64,000 nucleotides of DNA from Holophagales bacterium. GTDB taxonomy: Bacteria > Acidobacteriota > Thermoanaerobaculia > Multivoradales > JAGPDF01. Under the pieces are notes generated by a model, which did not search any database, was not told where the DNA came from, and saw only the letters and a list, made by a program, of their open reading frames with translations. The translations under genes were made by a program, and so were the position numbers. Below, one piece after another: positions 15,001 to 21,300 of this stretch (its first letter is position 1; each line of letters begins with the position of its first letter). The stretch is from assembly GCA_016699405.1 (NCBI GenBank), contig CP064972.1, positions 1,643,501 through 1,707,500 on the forward strand. The letters are read 5' to 3'.

Positions 15001-18000
15001 AGAGCTCTCGCTGCTCGCTGCGACGTCCGGCCTCTTCGGGCGACCCTGGGAGGCTCTGGCCGAAGGCGAGCACTCGCTGATCGTGAGGGCCGCTGACGCA
15101 GCAGGGAACGCCACGACCTCGCTGCCGATCGCCTTCACGGTCGACACGACCCCTCCCGCGATCCAGGTCGACGGCGTTGCCGATGGCGGCAGCTATCCGC
15201 CGCCGGTGGTGCCGGTCATCTCGATCCAGGATGTCCATCTCGGGTGGAGCGCGACGGCGCTCGATAGCCACGCCTTCATCTCCGGAACCGCGGTCGCCAC
15301 GGCGGGGATTCATGTGTTGCACGTCGTGGCGGAGGATGCGGCCGGGAATCGGTCCACGGCGAGCGTCTCGTTCTCGATCGGCGGCGGAACGGAGCCGGCC
15401 CTGACCGCGGCCAAGACCTGGAGCCTGGGTTCGGATGCCGATGGCGATGGGAGGCCCAGTCCCGGCGACACGATCCTCTTCGAGGTTGTCGTCGCCTCGC
15501 AGGGAACCGCACCGGCCACGGGGATGACCTTCCTGGACCCGGTGCCGCAGCACACGACGCTGGTTGCAGGGTCCGTGACGACCACGGTGGGAGCCGTCAC
15601 GGCGATCGATCCGATCACGGTTTCGCTCGGGGCCTTGGCTCCGGGAGAGAGCGCAACGGTCCGCTTCTCCGTCCGGATCGACTCGCCGCTAGCGGCCGGC
15701 GTGAATCGCCTCGTCAACCAGGGTTCAGTTTCGTCGATCGAGCTTCCGGCGATCCTGACCGACGATCCCGCCGTCGGCGGAGCCGTCGACCCAACGGCCG
15801 TTCCGGTCTCGGCGGCGCCGCGGCTCTTGCTCGAGAAGAGCGATGCCCTGGCCGTCGATGCGGACGGTGACGGCGTCGCGTCGCCGGGCGACACCTTGAG
15901 CTACACCCTGCTCCTTCGCAACCTCGGCAACACGGCAGCGACCGGCCTCGCCGTCGTCGATCCGATTCCCAGCCACACCGTTCTCGTTGCCGGCTCGGTG
16001 ACGACGGATCGGGGGGCAATCACCGGTGTGGACCCGGTGACGGTCGCGATCGAGTCCCTGCCGGCAGGAGAGGTCGCGGCGATCCGTTTCGCCGTGCAGG
16101 TCGTGCGACCTCTACCACCCGGTGTGGTGGAAACTGCCAACCAGGGGACGGCGACATCGATCGAGCTCGCGCCCGTGGTGTCGGACGATCCCGAGACGGC
16201 GGAAACGGAAGATCCGACGATCACCACGGTGTCGGCTCGCCCGGATCTCCATCTCGGCAAGTCCGATCTCCTGGTGGGTGACGCGGACGGCGATGGGTTC
16301 GCGTCGCCAGGTGACGAGCTGCTCTATGTGGTGTCGTTGACGAACTCCGGCAATACCGCCGCTACGGCGGTGGTGGTGACCGATTCGCTGCCGCAGGAGA
16401 CGACGCTCGTTCCGGGGTCGCTGCAAGTCTCTGGGGGAATGGTGACGGCGGTAGAGCCACTGACCCTCGAGTCGCCGGAGCTTGCCGTGGGAGCCGAGCT
16501 CTCGGCGAGCTTCCGCGTGCGGATCGCCGACCCGTTCCCGCTCGACCGGCTCGAGATCGCCAATCAGGCTTTTGCTGTTGCCCAAGGCGTGGCAGAGCTG
16601 CCGAGCGACGATCCGGACAGTGCTGCGACCGCCGACCCGACCCGCACGGAGATCCGGATCACGCCGGCCCTCGCTGCTGAGAGCCGGGTCGCGGGCGAGA
16701 GTGAGCCCACGGTCGTAGTCAGCGTTTCGCTCTCGCGTCCGTCCAATCGGCCGACCACCGTGAGCTTTGCGACGCGCGACGGCTCGGCCACGGCTGGCCT
16801 GGACTACTTCGCGGTCTCCGGACGTCTGACGATCCCGTCCGGAGAGCTCAGCGGCGCCATCGCCATCCCGCTCGTCAGCGACCTCCTGGTAGAAGGAGAC
16901 GAGACCTTCGAGCTCGTTCTGTCGGCGCCCGAGAACGGGACACTCGCGGAGCCTCGGGCCACCATCACCATTCGTGACGACGACACGATGAGCGTCGCCA
17001 CCATCGAGGACGCCACGGTCGACGAGGGGGAGACGGCGCAAGTGCATGTGCGGCTGACTCCGCCCCCCGCTGTCGACGTGAGCTTCGACTTCGCCACGGT
17101 CGGAGGCAGCGCGACGGAGGGTGTCGACTACCTGAGCACCCTCGGGACGCGAGTGGTGACGGCAGGAACGAGTGAGGTCGTCCTTTCGGTCGCGACGATC
17201 GAGGACGCTCTCGACGAGCCGGCCGAGACCTTCACCGTTCGGTTGAGCTCCGTGCAGGGAGCCGCCCTCGGCGACGGTGAATCCTCCGTGACTCTGGTCG
17301 ATGACGATGGACCCCCTGCTCTTGCGGCTGCCAAGCGCGTCTCTCTGGCTCTCGACACGAACGGCGACGGCGCGGCCAATCCGGGCGAACGTTTGCGATA
17401 CCAGGTGACGATCGCTGCGCTCGGCGGCAGTCAGCTGTCGTCGGTTCGGTTCGACGATGCGGCGCCCGATGCCACGACCGTGGTCCCCGGCTCGGTGACG
17501 ACCACGGCCGGCTCGATCCTCGCCGAGAGTCCCGTGCAGGTGGCGGTCGGAACGCTCGCTCCGGGAGCGTCGGCCGAGATCTCCTTCGAGGTCGCCATCG
17601 CCGGTTCGGTGCCGGCCGGGACCTCGCAGATCTCGAACCAAGGTCGTGTGGAGAGCGCGGAGCTCCCGATGGTGCTGACCGACGATCCCACTCGTCCAGG
17701 GAGCACCGATCCCACCGTGATCCCACTCGTCGGTCTCCCTGAGCTCGACGCGTCGAAGACCGATCGCTTTCCCGATTCGCCCGGAGCCCCTGGGGCTTCC
17801 GCAGGAGAGATCATCGAGTACTCCGTCGGACTGATGAATCGAGGGGGCGGCCCGGCCCACGCGGTCCGCTTCGAGGATGGCATCCCGTCCCACGCCCGGC
17901 TCGTGTCGGGTTCACTCTGGAGCTCACAAGGTGCGGTGAGCGAAGGAGATCCGATTCGCGTCGACGTTGGCGACGTCGGATCCGGGGTCTCGGTCGAGAT

Positions 18001-18268
18001 CCGTTTCCGCGTGCGCGTCGATCCGGCTCTCGATCCTTCCGTTGGCGAGATCGTCAACCAGGGTTGGTTCCGCTGGGGAACCGAGGCGGTCGCTACCGAC
18101 GATCCGGACCGACCCGGCAGCGTCGATCCGACATCGACGCCCATCGTGCCGGCCTCGGTCCTCGAGATTCCAACGCTGAACGCCATCGGCGCCGCCGCCT
18201 TCTCGCTGCTGCTGGTGTTCGCGGCTCTCGCCGTCTCGCGCCGCACGCGGCATGGGGGCATCCGATGA
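2..18268 (+). CDS. Giant multidomain secreted/surface protein (5' truncated)
   Basis: The frame is open to the left edge, so the true start lies outside the window; the first in-window start candidate is GTG at 113. More than 6,080 residues are visible. Order by nucleotide position: an unrecognised globular region (2-600); four QxxDGxWG-like repeats as in squalene-cyclase alpha toroids (620-1340); about five CARDB-type Ig domains ending in DE-x-DN/NN motifs (1360-3090); a FlgD-like domain with SPNSDG (3110-3380); a beta-propeller-like stretch with Cys clusters (3400-5050); three more FlgD-like domains with SPNGDG (5390, 7590, 8220); repeated VDNTPP Ig modules; fibronectin III modules (9400-12340); a discoidin-like insert (11260-11690); a TolB-like propeller (12580-13400); CARDB again (13510-13870); five DUF11 repeats, three at 15390-16660 and two at 17320-18150; two Calx-beta domains (16660-17310). 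The C-terminus has IPTLNAIG, a hydrophobic helix and RR, an IPTL-CTERM-like sorting signal. Probably an exported adhesin or matrix protein; exact role unknown. Confidence 0.9.
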   Translation, partial: LHRWAARVSFRTAGGSPSGDLVTGEGHWSYLLASNGSVLYGNNWRDNGDGTFTSIDALKIASPLDLYLAGFLSSDEVPPFFLIRNPTIDPKRPARIGETVSGTRLDLSIEDVIAAEGPRVPAAAAAPRELAAALVYLVRPGDEVSESDLANLELLRRELMKRFAIQTAGRGRLEIHPLGADEATPGLPVPLDGGAIRPGAMVLADALRWLASRQSAEGYWQDREGTRWRDSAAVASSLLAAGGSFDLAGLVAWARAGSAVGTDAGAHRAALLHRLGAGSERSDQLALIGAAQRPDGGWGASLSYRLDPLDTVVALSARDGGAGDDAAVQRLVQAQNPDGSWGGAPGGSGRVEVTAAATRLLLARGRTSSAEAGLGWIAAHQNADGGFGDSPSTAHATAEALLVLRAAGRVGAIDEEAATAYLSSRQSVAGSWDGSVFTTARVVEALRQGELPNGVFSASLSAVPANPAEGESVLLHVRLRNSGSLPLPAGTVRFFDGLPEQGGVAISPDRVVPPLPAGGEVDLETNWLADSPAGPHVLVAIFDPEGSIIESDESDNRSLLTLEVATAPPGPDLEVRPEGISFSPSSPNLLPSTVTVTVALRNRGMTPVPAVAIQMWRGAPSDGSLVGEVAVAVGAGSTVPVSIPFDVTSPGAHEVTLIADPADQVVEAREDNNQASARVTTAPSVDLEVLASQITLLDPPYPGADVRFAVTLRNRGTLGSPAFTLRTEVVQGSTAELVSEDSLQLAAGTASTLTIPWRVSRGGSFDFRVVLDPLGLVPEVDEGNNSASLPFLAGAPSTPNLTISYRDLQFTPEPALEGAPLDLQILLRNTGGVEAQQIVVRAFDGNPAQGGAPIATVTVPSLAEGASTAVDLRWAEVPNAADRFIHLVVDPDNAISELDEADNEAFRRLDVLSLPDAAISPASLGLNPPFPVPGQSATLSIEIANLGEQVLEGLRARAFLRTHGDDEVPLVPDAHFAPVGGGRSGTAQVELSFDGSVASGELVVRVDPDAQIREGNEGNNQAALPLAVQDADAYMSERFFSPNSDGIKDTTVFSFRLDPAASVAVEILDRWGQTVWRESRPEWSATTGGSFVWSGMTSLGRLARDGDYEVRAVAGDGSVLARAVTTLDTNRSSMVEASGTPYEAIENLTCSTPRPDELQLTADERWAYFLFRLPAGGVSTGIYRAPGNGGSLQPVVGPDWFAPHAIGDLPDEPSEMNVSASGALVAFTQSACLCGDCRHCGGNGTRGVFLANASGTQLAELPLGSDSRVLGFFDGDRKLLAQERAPETLVAIATSDPSLKVPVFASPAPITRTTFSPDRRRVLVETLGDAAQRQFVVNLETGSALELPLEPIDWVAPVWSDDGSLLALRDATTGEVAIFASNGELLQRLSIPLSPIAGGSTDAAIPLGFSTWNDELAIRVSRLANCEMWEEFFVVDLQSTAARSLGSSPARCHCCSFAVSAAREQGWEEIGRLHFSRRFDEESLDLPSWIGQEQGSIRLRIRNLAASEAQIESLQLSAAGERLSLVSAIETENGQETKAAIESHDGRLFEATGREIEAAWRGGRFGPLRLSLTAREDGAIPGVPAAETRRTLSGRNEPSAPFEWGLGGGPWVPNDRAVLTASSLYAKPLHAFGLDPGASPVELLADWTHLENVRLSPTRRRLLFESEDPGLDPESACFGTGPDLLAVKNWLNLGTELTARRVPGVGGVLLEGVAADRSFERFRLEYALEAPSPVWLPIAPPSAHQEFGGEIQSWIPPGPGVFRVRLVAEDKAGNTRVASARVFSSDTPVLTDLDVSPEVFSPNGDGALDQAVVSYRVLEPANLEFQFLDARGSAVRTFSRSHAIPGEFSFVWDGRDDAGTRVVDGRYRLRVLDFQQGVEVDTRAPSASLSLVAMSPSCRPDGLAPGGRHLELWYSLERSADDDGDPATVDDLEVHLERGLGQTPAIWEPIDLRSVSLDEEQAYRFRLIAIDRAGNRTSVSAAGPEPRVILGAASGQPSGQLIGPPGATQCDTFDVPENGLLRLEALNAWPTSLVSAEVRVPPSGECTGGLGAVFPVLATYQVGASLPWGFPLPDLGFEVLINASGLSPGRHVVCLRGLDSSGAAWEAESRIAVRGAAGTASLKLSGAFSEDVVRTGLDGENEAISRLYRQAISAEAIEEGDALFLLGTVVGSEEVEGLSLQVSSSADLRYTPPVRLAPVFGVGREYLFRVEAWTPCAEYLVRFEGWRVGGDGTRLPLTTGPLPFQGPCFSVEAWSFPEWAAECGGSPGGGILFESVARNYRGDREILLLTLGRLLEDGSEELWTSVNRPIPGATYRYRLDSSGFSEGSYRYRARVVNSSGEQRSWLGSFVVDRTPPTAEILYPLEGQPLCAKSFRVDHSLSDAGGLQYALSSPEFAGPPAPLPAHFNEFSGGLLRSGAVPYLCTAGCGRLPMPPACSGEEVSRLDRAWESPRNRRGNSAGSACTPRYQSPDGPVQSVMQTWRSEFPIDGLVAMRLEAVDWGGFRVCRERTVEVDGRPDGVVSLSGPSPFSPNGDGVFDATELTLDAGESLTANLSLYKASLGPGGWELSGPELRRLLEGHLVLDQLVVEWNGLDARGTVVSDGTYAIAVDVLDGCTNAGRKIVPVTVDNTSPAADLLYPRSGEPLPMLVNVRARTEDEHFLRYQLFVGVGAAPTTWELVAAGSSSSPDQILGTWNTYGLSGTYTLRLETEDSAGNRAEDRETLLVDSPYRILSYVEVVPGLFSPNGDGRRELTSLRIGVEVPAGLTVVIQDLGGTVLRRVVVGQGVAAGALTLGWDGNDDLGQEVPDGEYRVVVHAVLSSNPNVTQDEAVPLSVDRQAPDVTIRRPESGFVAGSGPVIGSIVDRFLTSYSVELASGVPLGPWSILETGSASRVDAPLGSLDGLPEGPHALRVRAEDAAENRIEQVLPFIVDNTPPQLAITAPAVGAIVGRAGDPIAIVGGVVEEHLAAWRLEVGVGASPSSWMPLTSGSELPLEPTLVVWAVAGLADGLYTLRLSATDQASLSSETRLVVTVDNTPPGAAILTPRAGDYVRGATPVVGSATDAHFVQRMLSVAPEGSLAFNEIGRSTTPVDDGNLAIWTALPPDGRYLLRLEVTDAADNRARVELPVEVDTHPPSAPTLRASLEGGRDARLHWTASPEPDVVGYELFRDGVKIPGDPLTATTALDTGLGDGRHVYVVRAVDRAGWRSGPSNEALVEVDRTPPLARILEPAAGARVSGVLEVRGTAWSAGDLREWRLSVVPLLGGTATLLARSTLPVEADRLADWATATLEEGSSHRLRLEAEDVAGNVGADEVVVTIDNLPPAPPTGLAAIVPGGSADVAVTWNANSEADLEGYLLYRDGALVNAGGGPAGDPRTFVIRTSSYSDRQRPDGTYTYIVLAMDQAGNLSGPSSPAEATVSRQAPHAVIVAPEDGASIGEATVVRATTSDQDVAEVRFRFRAVGVEDWTDLGNPDSVAPWEAAFTPESFVPPLPFGDYELEAVATDLGGLVDPGPSQITVTYADLGAPAAPLELRAAVDGGEVSLQWQASTEPDLRGYFVERHLQASEDWIRLSPDPVVTTVLVDSNVADGDYDYRVVAVDQSGNLSLPSNAVPAVVYTPRLRQPYTPTELRTTILAGRGRIAATIEGTLTNGAGTGPLPAIATGADATFSLPDIPLAIGDNTFSLRLVDGGGNRSKAATVIVRSGDRPAAPGGVAGVAGPGEHDVSLTWNANSEPDLLGYRLVRDGNRLPAVESVAYQSASASSSEGAAVPEYAIDADPGSYWAPAGQEPSGVAGQWLEVTWSEPRIVERASLRWLAGAPIPFGAADFDLFGWDGRAWVPLVEVRGNALEVTELRLPRAYRTDRLRVDLLAPIAQPDGSSWVGLSEVAVEVMPTIAQPSFTEVVADGLHAYAVTAWNLLGFESDPSASASVPIGDVEPPPPVILSATVHGSDVHLTWTPSTAPDVARYDLYRNGAKLVEHVDLDLLVEVDVARPNGTYTYEVRPIDAVGNLGAFSNAVVVVVNVVAPAAPLDLMVTEVAEGRALDLRWSPPAGGPPPGYRLYRGVASGGPFEAVAVTSETTRRDLGLVNGTTYFYRVVALDVAGNESLPSNEASGTPHDHVVEAPILLFPTVAGRSLIWASPIASVAGLAEPDSSVALFRDGQWVGAARATAAETDVPAGPGVGMRLHLAPDGRRWIRTDEVGVAHLENESGLDVELPDGGARWTWSGSSLWIHGPDGSVALELDAEGRLVRSLTLPGWFEDLAASPDGRELAIAGDLGEGTGLYAYDLASGLARSLLEFSWSAHDPDHLQWSPDGRHLAALLPNAAGTARLVTIDLSSTSPAVDELDSQAFLDAPSWSSDGERLFWSADVSGIPQVRSWAVTSQTVTQVTNAPDGRRDPQVSPVGDRLAVLGPDGSLSIIELATGTERVVHDFGRPGEGALEWSRSGVLAATFDGEVRRYAPAGWFRHPGLALHSGVNRLTARATDPSGNLSVASQPIELELLADAAPDLSIRSEEVVVWPQSPVAGSLARVSVTVRNLAAVSSPASWLDVVASGSHGLRIVLAEGLALEALAPGAATTRSFDLQVPVAGGTLVVAAVVDSSNQVAELDESNNRGERSFLAGSLAGPAVAIATDQTTYAAGESVQIAVDLSNAGPTWNGRLVVTLEDELGFVVNELLDLPIVDLPYAGTSHRALVWPSGQTFAGGYQVRAALRDLAQVPVTEDVAAFTLGEAMQLSAAVETDRTAYLVGSPVSLVARVRYVAGNALLSGLVARLVVESADGVVHGEWQTTLGDLLPGDSASVRRTWSSSAGSVGPYRARVEVQRADAAEVSALSPFELLAAPPSFDGSLSLDTGSPAFGDPLLATWSVHQQSGAATTSALTSLTVVDAATGESLVVRQTPVSLSSGARVSGVESLATDELGSKTYLVVLALDSDGLAGPQPAVTLAVASFSPVDRTPPLLTVVRPTAGGLLGGLLEVAATAVDQRSTIDRVEAAIDGATWRELSLLAATSGLFGRPWEALAEGEHSLIVRAADAAGNATTSLPIAFTVDTTPPAIQVDGVADGGSYPPPVVPVISIQDVHLGWSATALDSHAFISGTAVATAGIHVLHVVAEDAAGNRSTASVSFSIGGGTEPALTAAKTWSLGSDADGDGRPSPGDTILFEVVVASQGTAPATGMTFLDPVPQHTTLVAGSVTTTVGAVTAIDPITVSLGALAPGESATVRFSVRIDSPLAAGVNRLVNQGSVSSIELPAILTDDPAVGGAVDPTAVPVSAAPRLLLEKSDALAVDADGDGVASPGDTLSYTLLLRNLGNTAATGLAVVDPIPSHTVLVAGSVTTDRGAITGVDPVTVAIESLPAGEVAAIRFAVQVVRPLPPGVVETANQGTATSIELAPVVSDDPETAETEDPTITTVSARPDLHLGKSDLLVGDADGDGFASPGDELLYVVSLTNSGNTAATAVVVTDSLPQETTLVPGSLQVSGGMVTAVEPLTLESPELAVGAELSASFRVRIADPFPLDRLEIANQAFAVAQGVAELPSDDPDSAATADPTRTEIRITPALAAESRVAGESEPTVVVSVSLSRPSNRPTTVSFATRDGSATAGLDYFAVSGRLTIPSGELSGAIAIPLVSDLLVEGDETFELVLSAPENGTLAEPRATITIRDDDTMSVATIEDATVDEGETAQVHVRLTPPPAVDVSFDFATVGGSATEGVDYLSTLGTRVVTAGTSEVVLSVATIEDALDEPAETFTVRLSSVQGAALGDGESSVTLVDDDGPPALAAAKRVSLALDTNGDGAANPGERLRYQVTIAALGGSQLSSVRFDDAAPDATTVVPGSVTTTAGSILAESPVQVAVGTLAPGASAEISFEVAIAGSVPAGTSQISNQGRVESAELPMVLTDDPTRPGSTDPTVIPLVGLPELDASKTDRFPDSPGAPGASAGEIIEYSVGLMNRGGGPAHAVRFEDGIPSHARLVSGSLWSSQGAVSEGDPIRVDVGDVGSGVSVEIRFRVRVDPALDPSVGEIVNQGWFRWGTEAVATDDPDRPGSVDPTSTPIVPASVLEIPTLNAIGAAAFSLLLVFAALAVSRRTRHGGIR

Positions 18269-18342
18269 TCAGGTGTCGGGAGGTCGGGTGCTGGCGGGAC
18301 AGGCGAAGCGAGACGAATCGGCCACGGGGTGAGGAGGAGAAC

Positions 18343-21300
18343 GTGAAAGCAGCGAAGGCCTGGAATCGCAATCGTCGCCATGGGGTTGCCTTCGCGCTCA
18401 GCGTTCTTCTTGGAAGCCCAATGGCGGCGCAGACGACGGGGGACGGACGCGAGCTTCGACGGGTGCAGGAAGTCGAGCTGCTGCGAGGCATGGCCGAAGG
18501 GAAGTCGGAGCGCGGCGTGATCGCGAGCTACCTCGCCGAGCATCCGGGACGCGAGCGCGAGCTCTTCGCCGAGGTCTCTCCGGTGGCCGCGAGGCTCGAG
18601 GAGTCGCTGCAGGCGCTCCAAGACCTCGCGGCTCACGCAGAGGATCGGTCGGCCCTGCGAGCGAGGGTGCGAGGCCTGCTCTCCCAGCTCGTCGCCCGGG
18701 AGCGAGAGGTCGAAGGTGACTTCGCCGAGGTCGGTGCTCGCCTGCGACAGGCCGGGATCGGCGGCGAGATCGAAGCGCGGCGCTTGCGCGCCGAGTCGGC
18801 GACTCGCGAACGCCTTCACGGCCTCGTCGTTGCCGCTCAGACCTTGCTTCGGGTGCTCGGTGAGGAGACGCCGGTGACCGGTGGGGGAGCCAATGGGTCG
18901 ATCAGCACGGAGGATCAGCCTCTCGTCGAGAGAGAGCGTCGCGAGTTGTCTGAGCTCTCCTCGCTGGCTGCGTCCCTCGCGGAGTCGCGGGCCGGCGTCG
19001 AGAATCGACCACTCCTTCGTGCGGCGACCTTGCCGTACGCGACGCGCGACCTCGCTCCTCGCGCTCCTCGGATCGCGCCGGCGATCGTTCCGTCGTACTC
19101 CCAGCTGACGCCCTCCGATCCGACGAGTGCCGATCTCGCAGAGACTCCCGAGGCGCCGCTTTCGGCAGAGATTCTCGAGCAGGCTGCCGCGCTCGATCAC
19201 GATCCAGTACGGCTCTTCGAGTTCGTACGCAATGAGCTCGTCACCGAGATCTACGCCGGCTCGCTTCGCGGAGCGGAGGGGGCGCTGCGGGCGCGTCGCG
19301 GCAACGATGTCGACCAGTCGTGCCTTCTCGTGGCGCTGCTGCGGGCGAGCGGGCTGCCGGCGCGCCTGGTACGCGGTGTTGCCGAGGTCTCGGCCGAAGA
19401 GCTGCAGGCGGAGCTTCGGCTTCCTACTTCCTCGGCGGTCGTCGCCGCACTCCGCCGCGCCGGGGTGTCGTCGAAGGCGGTGATCCGTGGCGGCCGTGTG
19501 GCGGCCGTCGAGATCGAACGGGTCTGGGTCGCAGTCCACGTACCCTACGCCAACTACCGTGGGTCCGTCGCGGACCGATCCGGCGAGACCTGGATTCCCC
19601 TGGCTCCCTGGGCGAAGCGAGCGGCGGGCGCTCTACCCACCGGCGTGGCCACGGTGATGGGCCTCTCGGCAGATGCGATCGCCGCCTCGTATCTGGGAAG
19701 CCCGCAGAGTGGTCTGCCGCTCGGTCTCGTTCGCTCGCAGGTCGAGCTCCACTTGGCGGCGAGCGCTCCGGGAGCGACGTACGCCGACCAGCTCGGGTCC
19801 CAGGCGATCGTGGTCGAGCGGCTCGGCATCCTGCCTTCGTCGCTTCCGTTCGACGTCAAGGCGGTGACGTGGGAAGGGCCCGCGCTGGATGCGACCGAAC
19901 GTGCGTCGGTGCGGTGGGTCCTCCGGGCCGACGAGCGAGCGGATTCGTCGGCCATCTTCACCGCGACGGTCCCGCTGTCGGCTCTCACCGGAAGGCGGGT
20001 CACGCTTTCCTATCTGCCGGCGACGGTCGACGACCACCGCACCGTCCTTCTCTGGGGTGGTCTCGGGTCGGTGCCGGCCTACCTCGTCCACCTGCGGCCG
20101 GTCTTGAAGGTCGCGGGCCGTCAGGTCGCCGTGGGTGAGGACCTGCCGATGGGGGCGGCACATCGGCTGGAGATCGAAGTGAGTGGGCCGGGTTTCCTCG
20201 AGACTGCCGACCAGACGCTCGTCGCGGGGAGCTATCACGCCCTGGCCTTCGGTGCCCCCACGACCGTGCCCGCCCTTGACGCGGGAAGCGATCCGGCCGA
20301 CAGCGAGCAGATTGCAGCACGCCTCCTCTCGAGTGTCGCCCATCAGTATGCCGCACGCTGGGATGCCTCCGAGGACGAGGTCGCGGCGCTGTACGACCTG
20401 CTCTGGTTGCGCCCCGTGCCATCAGCCGTGTTTGCTTCGATCGCCGCGTCCGTCGAAGCGCATTTCGGCCTGCCATGGGCCCTGCGCTTCGAAGGGGTCA
20501 ACCTGGACGCGGCGTTCCGCGCCGCCGAGCCGGTGGCGCGCTCGGTCGACCCTGCCCCCGAACGGAATGGGCTGTTGCTCTCAGGACTCCAGGGGTCTGC
20601 GCTCGAGCATGCCGTCTTCGAGGACCTCTTCCTCGTCGATGCCATCTCCGCCGACAAGGGACTCGGGATCGCCAGACAAGAGGGAGTCGCGATCGAATCG
20701 GTCGACGCCGCCAACGCGAGCACGGTGGTGCCGACACTCTCCGTCTCGCCGGCAGTTCGTGACGCCGTGGCACAGTGGGCAGGGCGGGGAATGCGCGTCG
20801 AGATTCCGCGGACGGAGGTCTCGCGGAACGCCTGGAGGGGCGCGGTCTTCCGCGTCGACGACCCGGTTTCCGGCGCCTCGGGGTACTTCCTCTCCGGCGG
20901 CCTCGCCGGTGGCTCGACGACGGAAGAGCCGGAGAGCTGGCTGCTGCAGTTCCTGGCCGCCGCGCTCGCCGCGCCGTACGACGAACCGAACCTCGATCCG
21001 CTGGCCGGAGCCACGATCCGGAAGGTGGAGACGACCGATCGACAGCGCGGCGAGGTCGCTCAGCTCCTGCCGTTGCCGTTGGCAGTCCTGGTGCATGACA
21101 GCGTCGGCAGGCCCGTCGTCGCTGCACGGGTCACCTTCGTCTCGTACTCGGGTGGCGGTCGCTTCCTCGACGAAAGCGACGTGGCGGTGGAGCGCCTGAG
21201 CGTGACGACGAACCCACAGGGCATCGCGAGCGCACGCCTTCGGCTCGGGACGAGCACGGCGGTCGATCCGGTGTACGAGTTGAAGTCACCTGGCGACACC

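Noticed and set aside
17431..19539. 702-codon minus frame across the end of the surface-protein gene and start of the Rhs gene
   Set aside because: It is antisense to two well-supported genes and its translation has no family features.
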